Source: Elusimicrobiota bacterium (GTDB lineage: Bacteria > Elusimicrobiota > Elusimicrobia > FEN-1173 > JAKLIF01). Taken from it: a DNA stretch of 64,000 bases. The translations under genes were made by a program, and so were the position numbers. The stretch covers positions 1 to 64,000 of the forward strand of contig JAKLIF010000006.1 of NCBI GenBank assembly GCA_022709755.1, written 5' to 3'. The notes under the pieces were generated by a model that worked only from the letters and a program-made list of their open reading frames with translations, ran no database searches and was not told the DNA's origin. How positions within the stretch are numbered: position 1 is the first letter of the stretch; each line of letters opens with the position of its first letter. Positions 40,868-52,500 of the stretch are shown one piece after another.

Positions 40868-43504
40868 TCAGTGCAAGATCGCCAGTTTTTTAGTCACGTT
40901 CGCTTTTCCTCCCGCCGGCGTCTTGGCCTCGACCCGGTAGATGTAGATTCCGGAAGCCACATCGCGGATGTCCCACGTCGTCTCGATCACGTTGCCGGCG
41001 GTGCCGGTGTTGTTCAGCTGGACCACCTTTTCTCCGGCCACGTTGAACACGTCGATCACGATATCGGCGTCATCTCCCAGATACGTCTTAAAAGTGACGG
41101 TCTCTCCTTTGGCCGGGTTGGGGTAGGTGTACACCTTGTTCTTCTCGAGGAGAGGCCCGACCGACAGGAAAGCCATGATCCGGTAATTGGAGAAGTGGCT
41201 GACTTGAAGGCTCACCTTTTTTTTCTCCATGTCGACCCGGGACCCGTTCACGATCTTCCAGACACCCAGGTCCGGATACCAGAGATAGATCCGGAGCCGC
41301 GCTTCCGGGATTCCCGCCGGCAGGTTCGAGGGATTGTAGGGGATCTTGATCGTGACGGGTTTCAGGAAGACCGTATCGGCCTGCCCCGTCTTGAATTCCC
41401 ATATCTCCGGCATGGCGGACGTGTTGACCGGAGTCTTCTTGTTGAAGATGTCGCCCGAGGTGTGTTTGAGGACCGTCACCGAATCGGCCCGGGAGAGGGA
41501 CCCGGAGGAGATGTGGATCTCCGCCCCGTCGGGAGAGATATAGACGTAGTCGGCGTTCGTGTCGGCGACGCGGTATTCCATGATCTGGTAGATGCCGGCG
41601 GAAGAAACGCGCCCGGACACCGTCCGGGCCGCCGTGTCCGACGAGGAGTCCGCCACGAGCGTCCATTGGGACCCGTTCCAGAGGAAGAGTCGGAGCGCCC
41701 CGGCGCTCATCGAGGCGACCGTCATCTCGTCATACGGGATCGTCAGCGTCGCCTGTTTCAGGAGTTTTGTCTGGGGAGAATCGAATTCGAACTGCCGGAG
41801 GATCCCGGTGGAGGCGGTGCCGTCGGGAGCTTTGTCTCCCGGGCTGGCCGACGGACGTTGGAGGGTGACGTAATCGTTCTGGTTCAGTCCCGCCGCCGGG
41901 ATGACGAGCCTGGTCCCGTCGGCGCCGGCCAGGACCGCTTCCTGAGACGCGTTGACGTGTTGCCGGACATAGGAGGGGTCGATCCGGACCGTCACATGGG
42001 ACGTTGAATCCGGCGCGTTCACCGCGGCGTCCGAGACGGCGAGGCGGAGGGTGTAAAGGCCCGGGCTGAGGTTCGTCGTGTCCCAGGATTCCAGGGTCCC
42101 GAGGGTCGTGACGGGCGATTCATGCGTGGCGCCGATTTGGGTCCACCCCGAGGGAGAGGTCCCGGCGCCGTAGGAGACCTTGTAGTTCTGGAAATCCGGA
42201 TTGACGGTCAGGCCCGTGACCGGCACGATCCCTCCGACGATGGACATCTCGGCGGGCGATGCGATGGCCGCCGCCTTGCGCGCCGTCAGGGCGTAAATGG
42301 ACCCGCCCAGCGTGGCGATGAATATCTTTCCGTTGGAGACGGCGGGACTGCTGACGATCTTGTGGTCCAGCGTGAGCGTGCCCAACGATGTGCCGTCGGC
42401 CGCTTTGAAAAGATAAAGTTTTTTGTCGCCGGATCCCACGTAGACGACGTCGTTGGCGACGGCCGGCGTCGAGGCGTATCCCAACCCTTCCGGCGTGTTC
42501 CCGATCTCTTGCGACCAGACGGGGCCGCCGTCGGATAGGTTGCGGCAATAGATCTTCAGTTTCACGGAACCGCCGTCCACGCCCGTCATGCAGACGTAGA
42601 GTCTGTCTCCGGCGATGGCCACCGAGGAGGTTTCGCTCGCCGGCTTGCCGACTCCCGGGATCGGCGAGAGGTCCACCAGAGAGACCGGATATCCCGTCTT
42701 GAGTGATCCGTCCGATACCCGGAAGGCGTAGAGTTTCGGGTCGTCTCCACCCGCCACGCCGTAGACGTATCCTTGACCGTCTCCGGCCAGCGAGGAATAG
42801 AAGATGTTTCCGGACGTCTGATAGGCCCACAAGGGTGTGCCGTCCGTCAGTGAGAATGCGGAAATGATCCCGTTGTTGGCTCCCGCGATCACGGCGTTCC
42901 CTTCGATCACCGGCGAGGAGGCGCTGTTGTTCCCCAACCCCTGTTGCCAGAGGAGTTCTCCCGTGACGGCGGAGACACAGACGATCCGTGTCTGGGGATA
43001 GCCGGAAGTCCAGTAGATCCGGTTGTTGAGGATGACGGGAGACGACATGTCTTTCCCTCCGGAGGAGAAAGTCCAAAGGGGCGTCGAGCCGTCGTTCTGG
43101 TCGAACGCATAGAGTTTTCCATCCCGTGAGGGGACGTAGATCTTCCCTTCCGCGGCGGCCGGGGTGGCGTCCACCCAGTCGTCCGTGGAATATTGCCAGA
43201 CGATGGCCCCTGTTTCCGCGTCGAACGCCCAGACGCTGTTGTCGCGGGAACCGAAGAACACTTTTCCGCCGGCGACGATCGGAGAGGAACGCACCTGCCC
43301 CGGGATGTGGTTATAGGACCATGCCTCTGTCAGGGGAGCGCCAACGTCGGCGGGATACGCCTGCTCCCGGGCGTAGGACGTCTTCGCGGTGTCCCGTTTG
43401 AACCCGGGCCAGTCGGCCCCCCACACCGGAGGAGACGATAGGAACAGGAGGCAACCGGCGGCGATCGTCCGGCGCATGGAATGGTTCGGAACGACTCTCA
43501 GCAT
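40868..43504 (-). CDS. Secreted PQQ-like beta-propeller protein with FlgD/T9SS-type C-terminal domain
   Basis: 878 aa. Signal peptide (LLFLSSPPVWGAD), then repeats of the PQQ/YVTN type to about 400 (for example KVFFGSRDNSVWAFDAETG, WQYSTDDW, GYVYGVAGGDDPKLYAF). Residues about 410-510 are an Ig-like domain. Two ZU5-like segments follow (LVIPAAGLNQNDYVTL and EIHISSGSLSRADSVTV). The last 85 residues are a FlgD/T9SS type A-like module (YPNPAKGETVTF, IDVFNVAGEKVVQL, GIYIYRVEAKT). ATG 43504 is chosen for GGGAGG five bases upstream; a more distal in-frame ATG at 43519 has none. Follows the giant gene by 28 bases. Confidence 0.87.
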   Translation of the reverse strand: MLRVVPNHSMRRTIAAGCLLFLSSPPVWGADWPGFKRDTAKTSYAREQAYPADVGAPLTEAWSYNHIPGQVRSSPIVAGGKVFFGSRDNSVWAFDAETGAIVWQYSTDDWVDATPAAAEGKIYVPSRDGKLYAFDQNDGSTPLWTFSSGGKDMSSPVILNNRIYWTSGYPQTRIVCVSAVTGELLWQQGLGNNSASSPVIEGNAVIAGANNGIISAFSLTDGTPLWAYQTSGNIFYSSLAGDGQGYVYGVAGGDDPKLYAFRVSDGSLKTGYPVSLVDLSPIPGVGKPASETSSVAIAGDRLYVCMTGVDGGSVKLKIYCRNLSDGGPVWSQEIGNTPEGLGYASTPAVANDVVYVGSGDKKLYLFKAADGTSLGTLTLDHKIVSSPAVSNGKIFIATLGGSIYALTARKAAAIASPAEMSIVGGIVPVTGLTVNPDFQNYKVSYGAGTSPSGWTQIGATHESPVTTLGTLESWDTTNLSPGLYTLRLAVSDAAVNAPDSTSHVTVRIDPSYVRQHVNASQEAVLAGADGTRLVIPAAGLNQNDYVTLQRPSASPGDKAPDGTASTGILRQFEFDSPQTKLLKQATLTIPYDEMTVASMSAGALRLFLWNGSQWTLVADSSSDTAARTVSGRVSSAGIYQIMEYRVADTNADYVYISPDGAEIHISSGSLSRADSVTVLKHTSGDIFNKKTPVNTSAMPEIWEFKTGQADTVFLKPVTIKIPYNPSNLPAGIPEARLRIYLWYPDLGVWKIVNGSRVDMEKKKVSLQVSHFSNYRIMAFLSVGPLLEKNKVYTYPNPAKGETVTFKTYLGDDADIVIDVFNVAGEKVVQLNNTGTAGNVIETTWDIRDVASGIYIYRVEAKTPAGGKANVTKKLAILH

Positions 43505-43532
43505 AAAGACCTCCCGCATTTCGTTGACGGCG

Positions 43533-46500
43533 TCATGGCGCGATCTCCAACACGTGCATCTTCCCGTTGTCGGCTCCGATATACAGGAGCACCGGGCTCA
43601 CGGACTGGTCGATCATGGGCGACCCTCGGACAGCGGCCCCGGCCTGATAGGGCCAGCCGGACCGGTGGGCCCGCGTCTGGAAATCGATCGCGTAGATCCG
43701 TCCGTCGTTGCAGCCGAAATAGACGTCGCCGGTGGCTTCGTGGGCGGGGTAGACCACCGGGGTGGATTCGATCGGCGCCGGCGCCTGGAACGACCAGACC
43801 TCGGCTCCCGTCTCTCCGTTGATCTTGATGAGACGTCCGTCCTGGGTGCCGAAATAGATGTAGGGGACGGCCCCCTCGAAATTGCAGTTGACCGAGGTGG
43901 TGATCGAACTGCCGCCGGTGTCGTAATCGGACCAGGTGTCCGTGCTGGTCTTGAGGTTGAACCGGTTCCTCAGATAGACGCGGGAACCGGCGGTGATGTA
44001 GAGGAAATCCTTATTGCGGGCCGCGCTGGTGAAGCCGGCCAGGAACAGCGGATCGGTGCTGATGGGCGTGTTGCCGACGGACGTGAACGAGGAAAGAACC
44101 GTCCCGTCGTCGGTCTTGATGCGCCAGACTCCCCCGCCCTGGTCCCCGATCCACATCTCTCCGACGCCCGGTGTCGTCTCATCGACGGCGATGGTCCCGT
44201 TGATCTGACCGTAGAGGACCGGAGGCGTTCCCCAGAGGTCCGTCCCGTCCTCGGCGCTGATCTTGCGCACCTCGTTCAGGGTGGTCCCCACGTAGATGTT
44301 CGTGCCGGTCGTGATCACGTACTGGGGTGTTCCGACGGCGCCGATGTCCCTCATCCAACCGCCGTCCTGCACCGCGGCCGATCCGCCCGTCCCCATGTCC
44401 CGGACCTTCATCAGCAGTCCGGCGTTGTTCACGAGGTAGATGGCCGGGGCCTCCTCCTCATCGATCGAGGTGACGTAGGGGGTCCCCTGGATGGCTCCCC
44501 CCGTGTCCATCGACCATCGCATGGTCCCGTCGGGTTGGAGGGAATAGAGGTTCCCGTTGTTGGACCCGACGAAGAGGTCACCGGTGTCCCAACTCAACTG
44601 GGCGATGGACTCGATGGCGTTGGACAGTGAACTCGTCCCGAGGGCGCGCGGCCATCCGGCGGGCGTGGCGGCCGGTGCGACAAGGGACAGGGTCGCCGTC
44701 GTCAGGAGACCCGTCGCTTGCGGCGATTGGCGGGTGTCCGACGGCGAGTCTAGAACGGTCGCGTCGGAATCCATATCGAGGGAGATTTTGAACGAAACGC
44801 CCGTGGCCGTCGAAAGGTCCGCGATGAGGAAATAGATCTTCGTCTCACCGGGAGCCAGACTTTCCGGTGTCGGGATGGAGAACGTCTGGACCCCGTCCGA
44901 CAGGGAGAGAGCATGGTCCTCGATCGAGACCAGCGTCGAGGTGTCGAACGCGGTCTCATAGAACCCGATCTGCCCCACGGCCGAGTCGGAGACCAGGGAG
45001 AGCGCGTTGAAGAGGTCCTGGGCCATCGGGGTGTCCAAGGGGGTGTCCGTGGCGTCGGTGAACCGCACATCGAGGGCCGTCAGTTTCATGGCATTGGCTC
45101 CGGCGGGCGATTCGTTGGTGACGGAGATCTTCAACAAGGGTTCGGAAGTCCCGGCGTTGAGCGTGTTGACGACGGACAGGGTAGAAGCCGTCAGCGTGTG
45201 CTGAGAGGCGTCATAGACGAGACCGGTCCTCAGCAACTGCGCGGCGCGGCCCGATCCGGTGTCGGTGTTCAAGAGCATCTTATAGATGGTGCCGTCTGAG
45301 AGCGGATGTCCATCCTGGTCATCGGCGAGGGCCCCCGTGAAGGACGTCGTCTGCGAGGTGAGCTGCGTCAGGTTGAATCCCAGAGAGGACAGTCTGTAGA
45401 TGTGGGGTGATCGGCCGTCTTCCGTCCCTCCCGTCCGCACGAACCAGACCGTATCGTTCCCTCCGCCGGAAGAGTCCTCTCCCAGAGACAGAGAGATCTT
45501 GAATGTGCGCGGCAGGGTTGTCGAATTGGACGGCCCCGAGAGCGTATTGGAGGCGGGTGGAGTGCCGGCATTGTTTTTCTGGCCGAGGGTTTCCAAGTTG
45601 AGGATGCCGAAGTCGGCGGAATCCACGTTGGTGTCCGCACCGTCGGTCATCCGGCCGATCACCTGGGATGTCGGCAGGGAGGCCGTGGCCGGGTCGGCGC
45701 AGGCGGCCGTGAGACCCGCCGTGCTGTAATAGACGAAGTTTCCGCCTTGCCAGGTGACGCGGTCCACGACCTGGCCTGCCGCGTTTTCAAGGACGACGAA
45801 ATCCCCCTGGCTGTCCAATCCGTTGGATGGCCCGAAGGCGGAGGCATACGGGGTGCTCAGACCGTCGATCGAGCTGTCGTCCACCGCCGTCAACCCGGAC
45901 GGAGTGATGACGCGGTCGACGACGAACCGGACGTTCTGTTTCGATCGCAGGGAGTAGTTGGTCAACGTGCGGGTCGAACTCCCGGTGTTGTAGAGTTCAA
46001 TGAACTCGTTGGAAAGATCGTGATAGTTGACCTCGTTGATCTTGACGGTGTCGGTGGAGATGGAATTGAAGGCGTTGTCCGTGGGGGTGGGGTCCACGTC
46101 GAAACGCGAATTCCCGTCCAGGATCCTGGCCAACGACCTCCCGGTGGAGAGGGAAGGCCACTGGACAACGTTGACGTTGCTGGGCACGGTGTCACGCAAT
46201 ACGACGAAGTGGGGTGACCCGCCCTCGAGGTCGGGAGAGACTGTTATTTCGTGGATTCCCCGCCCGGCGATGGTGTCGCCGGCTCCGCCGGTCCAGAGAA
46301 TCGTTTCGGATCCCGGGGAGGAGAGAGACCCGTTGTTGTAGACGAGGGTCCAGCCATCCATCGATTTGCTGTTCGTGCTGGCGTTGAAGAGTTCCACCCA
46401 GTCTTCGCCGGCTCCGCCCGTCGGATAGACCTCGTTGATCATGACGGCGTCCCGTCCGGGCCGGCTCCAAGGCGAGTTCGAGACGGCGCTCAGGTTGAGC

Positions 46501-49500
46501 GAGGCGTTCGGCGGAACCGGGACCTTGTCCTTGGTCTTGACCGAGAAGTAGTAGGTGGTGTCCGGGTCCAGTCCGGTGAGAGTGCGGACCTCCATCTGTC
46601 CGGCGGCCAAGGGGGTCCAGGTCTGATTCCAAGAGGCGGCCGTATCGAAATTCCCGGCGGTGATGGAACCGGCAGAGGAATATTTGACGATATAGGCGCC
46701 GCTGGTGTTGTCTCCGGCGGTCCCGTTGTCCCCCGGCGCCGTCCAACTCAGGACGATCTGCCCCAACATGTTGCCGGGGATGGCTCCCAGATCGGCGATG
46801 GTTCCCGGAGGGACCGTGTCTTTTTTGACGGTGAACGCATCGACGCGCGTGGTGGTGGATCCGGCCAGGTCGAAGGCGCGGACAGAAACGTAGTTGACTC
46901 CGGCGTTCAGGGAGGAGAACAGCACGGACCAGTTGGAACTGAAGTTCGCTCCGGAGGCTCCCGGGATGTTCGTCCACGGGATCACGGACCCCACTCCGCC
47001 CGATAGTCCCGCCGCGTTGTCGACGGTGTATTGGGCGCCGCTCGGGGTGTTGGGCAGGTTCGATCCGCCGGCATCGGCGAAATCCACGTCGCAGACGGCT
47101 CCAGGGTCGGCGTTGAACCAGTCCGTCTCCGACATGTTGATGGTGACGGTGGGCGGCGTGGTGTCTTTGAGCAGGGAGAACATGTCGTTGGTGGTCCTGG
47201 TGTTGCCGGCCCCGTCCGATATGCGGACGGAGACGTAGGAGGCGGACCCTTCCGGAACGGCGTTGAACGTGTCCGAGGTGAACGGCCAGGGGGTGGAATA
47301 GGAGTCCGCATTGATTCCCTGGACCTGCGGGGTCCAATCCTGGAAGAGGGTTCCCCCTTGGTTCGCCGCCGATGTTATTTTGGTCTCAATCCTGGCCAGA
47401 CGTGAACCTCCAATGTCGGAGAAGCGGATGTCATAGGAACGGGTGTTGTCTTTGATCCAGCCGATGCTGAGTGGGTCGAAGGGCTGGGTCAGGAACGACG
47501 GCAACAGCGTATCGTGCAGGTCCAGGGTGATGGCGGCGCATTCGTACGACGAGGCGGAAGCTCCGGTCGTATGATAGGTGCCTTTGTCCCAAGCGGATCC
47601 GGTCCAATTCCGGCTGGCCACCGTGTTGTTGGCCGAAATCCCACGAAGGATCATCGTGTTGCCGTTCGGATCGGGTTCCAACTGGAGCCACAGGAGATCG
47701 GCGTTGTTCCCCAGATTGTAAGAATCCGTTGGTGCGTTCGTCGGCGTTGCGCCCCAGGCGCCGGCGGTGCTGCTCCAGGTCGTCCAGTCGAAACTCTTCG
47801 CCGGATTGGCGGAATCGACTGAAACGACCACCAGTTTTCCGGAGTTCGTCTCCCAGGCCAGGTCCGTGATTCGCGTGGCGTTGCTGTCGACGGAAGTGTC
47901 CGGGGAGGCGGTTAATGTCCAGGCATTGTTATTCCAGATGGCCGCGTTCCAGCGGGAAGCCCCGTAGATGATGCTGGTGCCGATCTTGTTGCTGATCGGG
48001 TCCGAGGCTAGGCGGAGCCAGTAGACTGCTTGTCCCACGTTCGGTCCGGTCACGTTCCGCGCGACCCAACTCCCGGCCGTGCTGGAATAGATGGAATATT
48101 GGGTGGACGTCCCGACGCCGTAAAGGACCATGCACCGGTTGCTTTGGACTTCCCAGGCGGCATCGACGGAGGCGCATCCCGCGGAGACGCCGCTGAGAGT
48201 GAGGGTGGACCCGTTCACAAAACCGTTCCCGTTCCACAGAGCCGCGTAGATGTCCAGGTTGGGATTGTCTTTGGTGACCAGCATGATGTTGTTGCTGTTC
48301 GGGAGCGTTACTAACCGGAGAGTGTCGACGGCGTTGCTGGTGCCGGTCAAGGTGTGTTCGGTCGGCCCCACCACCCAGGGATTGGATGTGACTGTGGATG
48401 ACCAAACACGGTAGGTGATCTTTCCGGGAGAGCCGTTATAATAGGCCACCACGCATCGCCCAGAATTTTCCCAGGCGATGTCGAAGGCCTTCGAGGTGGC
48501 GCCCGGAAATCCTCCCGAGGTGTTGAATTCGCTGGTCCATGTGTTTGTTTCCCCGTTCCAGGACTGGACATGGAGATTCCCGTTGCTGGAGACGGATCCC
48601 AACATCTTCCTGTTCTTTTGCACGGGACACGACTCAAGCGCCACCCACCGGATGGTGGCCTCGGCGGTCTGGGCGGCCCGCGCGTTGGCGTCCCAGGCGG
48701 CCCCGGACCATTCATCGTATTGGGGGATGGCTTGAGTCCCGGCTCCATAGACGATCATCCCGGCGGCGGGCCCGGAGGGTGCGGCTGTCACCGTCGATAT
48801 GTTCGAGAGGGCGCTGGTGTTAGGAACGGGCGCGGCATCGTCATAGACCTTGATGGCGAAATAGTAGGTGGTGTTCGGCGTCAGGCCGGCCACGGTCGTC
48901 TCTTCGCCGTTCCCCGCGGCCTTCGGCGTGTCGACCGGATAACTGGAGACGATGCTGTCGAAGTTGGCCGCGGTGATCGCGACGGTCGCGTATTTTAAAA
49001 TGTAGCCGCTCGCCGTGCCCGTCTGGCCGTCGTCTCCGACCGCCGTCCAGGTCAGGTTGACTTCGCCCGGGAACGAGCCGGTGGCTCCGCTCAGGTCGGT
49101 GATGGCCGACGGTGCCACGCGTCCGGCCCAGGCCGAATTGCCCGTCGTGTTGGACAGTCCGGAGAGGTTCCCGGCCTTGTCGGTCGTTTTGACGGCCACA
49201 TAATAGGTCGTTCCTTCCGTCAGTCCCGTGAGTGTCTGGTTTTCGCCGAGCCCCTGGACCTTGGGCGGCCAGGATTGGGAATAGGTCGAGGCCGCATCGA
49301 AATTCCCCGCCGAGAGGACGTTCGTCGAATATTTGACGGTGTAAGAGGCCGCCTGTCCGACGATGTCGTCATCTCCTGGCGCCGTCCAGGCGATATGGAT
49401 CTGTCCGGCGCCGCTGTCGGTCGTTGACGCCAGATCCGTGATCCCGTTGGGAGGGATCGTGTCCTTCTTCACGAAGAAGACGTCGGTGAACGTGCTGACC

Positions 49501-52500
49501 GATAGGAGATCGTCCACGGCCCGCACCGACACATAGTTGGTCCCGTTTTGCAGAAGATCGAAATCGAGGTTCCAGTTCGTCTCGTAGGTGGATTGAGCCG
49601 CCTGGGTGAAGAGGTGCGTCCACGGGATGATATTCCCCGCGCCTCCCGCAAGTCCGGGCGCGTTGCTGACGGTATAAGACGCGCTGATGACGCCGGAATA
49701 GGAGTCCTGAAAATCCACGTTGTATCCTCCCGCTTTGGCGACGGCACGCCAGACGGTGTCCCCGCCGGATTCGGAATTGGTCACGGTGGGAGGGACGGTG
49801 TCCTTCTGGACAAAGAAGGCATCGAGGTTTTCCGTCTGGTTCCCGGCCAGATCCGCACATCGGATGGAAACGTAGTTCCTCCCCGCCGTGAGCGTGCTGA
49901 AATCCACCCCCCAGTTGTCGTCGCGCTGGGCTGTTCCGGAGGAGATCGTGAAGATGTTGATCCACCCGGTGACGGGATTCCCGAGCCCTGCCGTGGAGGA
50001 GACACGGTAATCGGCCGACAGGACGCCGGATTGATCGTCGCCGAAGTCCACGTTGTAGACGGCTCCGGGATCCTCTTTGATCCACGCCGTGACGTCAGAC
50101 TGGTTGTCCGTGATGTCCGGCGGGACCGTGTCTTTGAAGACCTTGAAGGCGTTTTCCTCGATTTCCGACGTGTTTCCGGCCCGGTCGATGGCGCGGAGAT
50201 GGATGTAGTTGGTCACCCCTTGTCCCAACGAATCCCAGACGGTGTCCGGGAAACCCCACGCCGCCGAATATACATCGTCGTTGATGGAGGCCTGGACGTC
50301 GGACCAATCCAACAGAGGAGTCGACGATTGGCCGGCGCTGGTGGTCAGACGGACTTGAAATTTATCGAGCCGGGATCCGCCGGTATCCGTGACATCGATC
50401 CCGTCGTAGATGGCCCCGGGGTTCGTCGTCCTCCAGGTGATGTCGTATCCGGCGGAGGTCGTGTTGGAGATCGTCGGACTCGTCAGGTCGATGACGAACG
50501 ATCTTGTCGACGAATAGATGGAACTGTTGGTGGCGGCATCGCGGCTCCTCACGCGCCAGTAATACGTTCCCTGGACCAGACCGGTCAAGGTCGATTGAGC
50601 GGTCACCGGGTTGGAACTGTCTGTGACGAAAGAAAAGAGGATGTCGGAGGATATTTGGACCAGGTAGTCCGCCGTCCCCGAGGCGTTGTCCGACGAATCG
50701 GACCAGGAGAACGAGACGCTGTCGGAACCGAATGCGGCGTCATCGGCGGGCGTGAGGAGCGATGGAATTGAGGGGGGCGCGGTGTCTTTCCTGACGTAGA
50801 ACGCATTTTGGGTCACCGAGGAGGTCGATCCCGCGACGTCCATGGTGCGCACGTGCACGTAGCAGGCTCCGTTCGGCATCAGATTGAACGTGCCCGCGGG
50901 GATCGACCACGGTGTGGCATAATGGGTGGTGTTGAGCGCCGAGAGGACCGTCGACCAATCCTGGACGGCCGGGCTGGTGACGCCCGTCGCCGTCGTCACC
51001 CGGATCTGGAAATGGGACAGGCCGCTGCCGCCCCCGTCCTGAAATTCCACGGCATAAGAGCCGGTGTTCGTGTTCCTCCAGGTGTCGTCACCCGATTGGT
51101 TGTTGACGACGGTGGGAGTGGTCGTGTCTTTTCGGATATGGAAAACATCCGTCATCGTGGCCGATGATCCGGCGGTGTCGTAGGCCCGCACCGAGACATA
51201 ATTCGTCACGGTTTCCGTCAGTCCTGAAAAGTCGATACCCCAGTCGGCGGTATAGGAGATCCGGCCCGTGGAGGTGAAGATCGTCGTCCAGGGGATGATA
51301 TTGCCGGATCCCCCCGAAAGTCCCGACGAACCGTGGACGGTGTATTGGGCTGTGGCCAGCAGGGACAACGCGTCCTCGAAGTCGACGTTATAGATGTTGC
51401 CCGGATCGATCCGTCTCCACGTGGTGTCCCCCTCTTGCAGGTCCGTCAGGACGGGTCCTTGCGTGTCCTTCCGGATGATGAAGGCGTCGGCGGACGTGGT
51501 CGTCCCGCTGGAATTGACGATGGCCCTCACGGAAACCCAGTTGAAGGACGATTTGAGGTTCGAAAACGACACGCTCCAATCGGTCTCATAAGAGGAGGCG
51601 TTCAGGTTCGGGCCGGCGATGTCCGTCCAGGGGATCAGGTTGCCCTCTCCGCCGGAAAGACCGGGCGCGCCGGCGGCCGTGTATTGAACACGGTTCAACA
51701 GCGAGAGCCCGGTGTCATAGAAGTCGACGTCATAGAGAGCCCCCGGGACACTCTGCCAGGTGGTGACTCCCCCGGACAGATGGTTCGTGATGGACGGCAC
51801 GGCACTGTCCTTGAACACTTTGAAGGCATCGGTGCTCACGGCGACGTTGTTGGCGAAATCGACGGCTTGTACCGTGATGTAATTGGTGACGCCATTGCCC
51901 AGAAGGACGTTGAAGACGGATTGAGGAAGCGTCCAATCGGTCGTGTAGGATGAACTGGCGATGTTGGAAACCACGGTCGCATAGGCGATCAGGTCCGGCC
52001 CGCCGGCGCCGGGGATCGTCGAGGCTTTGACGGCGAAAGAGGAGAGACGGCTCCCGCCGGTGTCGTTCAGGTTGACGTCATAAATGCCGCTGTTGGCGTT
52101 GCGGATGGCGGTGTCCCCGCCGACGAGTCCGGCGCCGACCGTGATGACCGGGGGCGTGGTGTCTTTGCGTATGAAGAAGGCGTCGCTGAGAGTCTGGGCG
52201 TTGGACGCCTGATCGAGGGTCTTGACCGAGACGTAGAGTTGTCCTTCTCTCACGGCGTCGAAGCCGATTCCCCAGAGGTCCGTGTAATAGGTCGTCTGGA
52301 TGTCGAGGGCGATGTCCGTCCATCCGAGCACGTCTCCGACCCCGCCGGAGAGCCCGGACGAACTGGCCACGGTGTATTGCGCGCGATCCAACCGGCTCCC
52401 CCCGGCATCGAAGAAGTCCACATTATAGACGGCTCCGGGATCCGTCCTCCTCCACACCGTATCGTCGGATTGGAGATCGGAGATGGTGGGGTAGGTGACA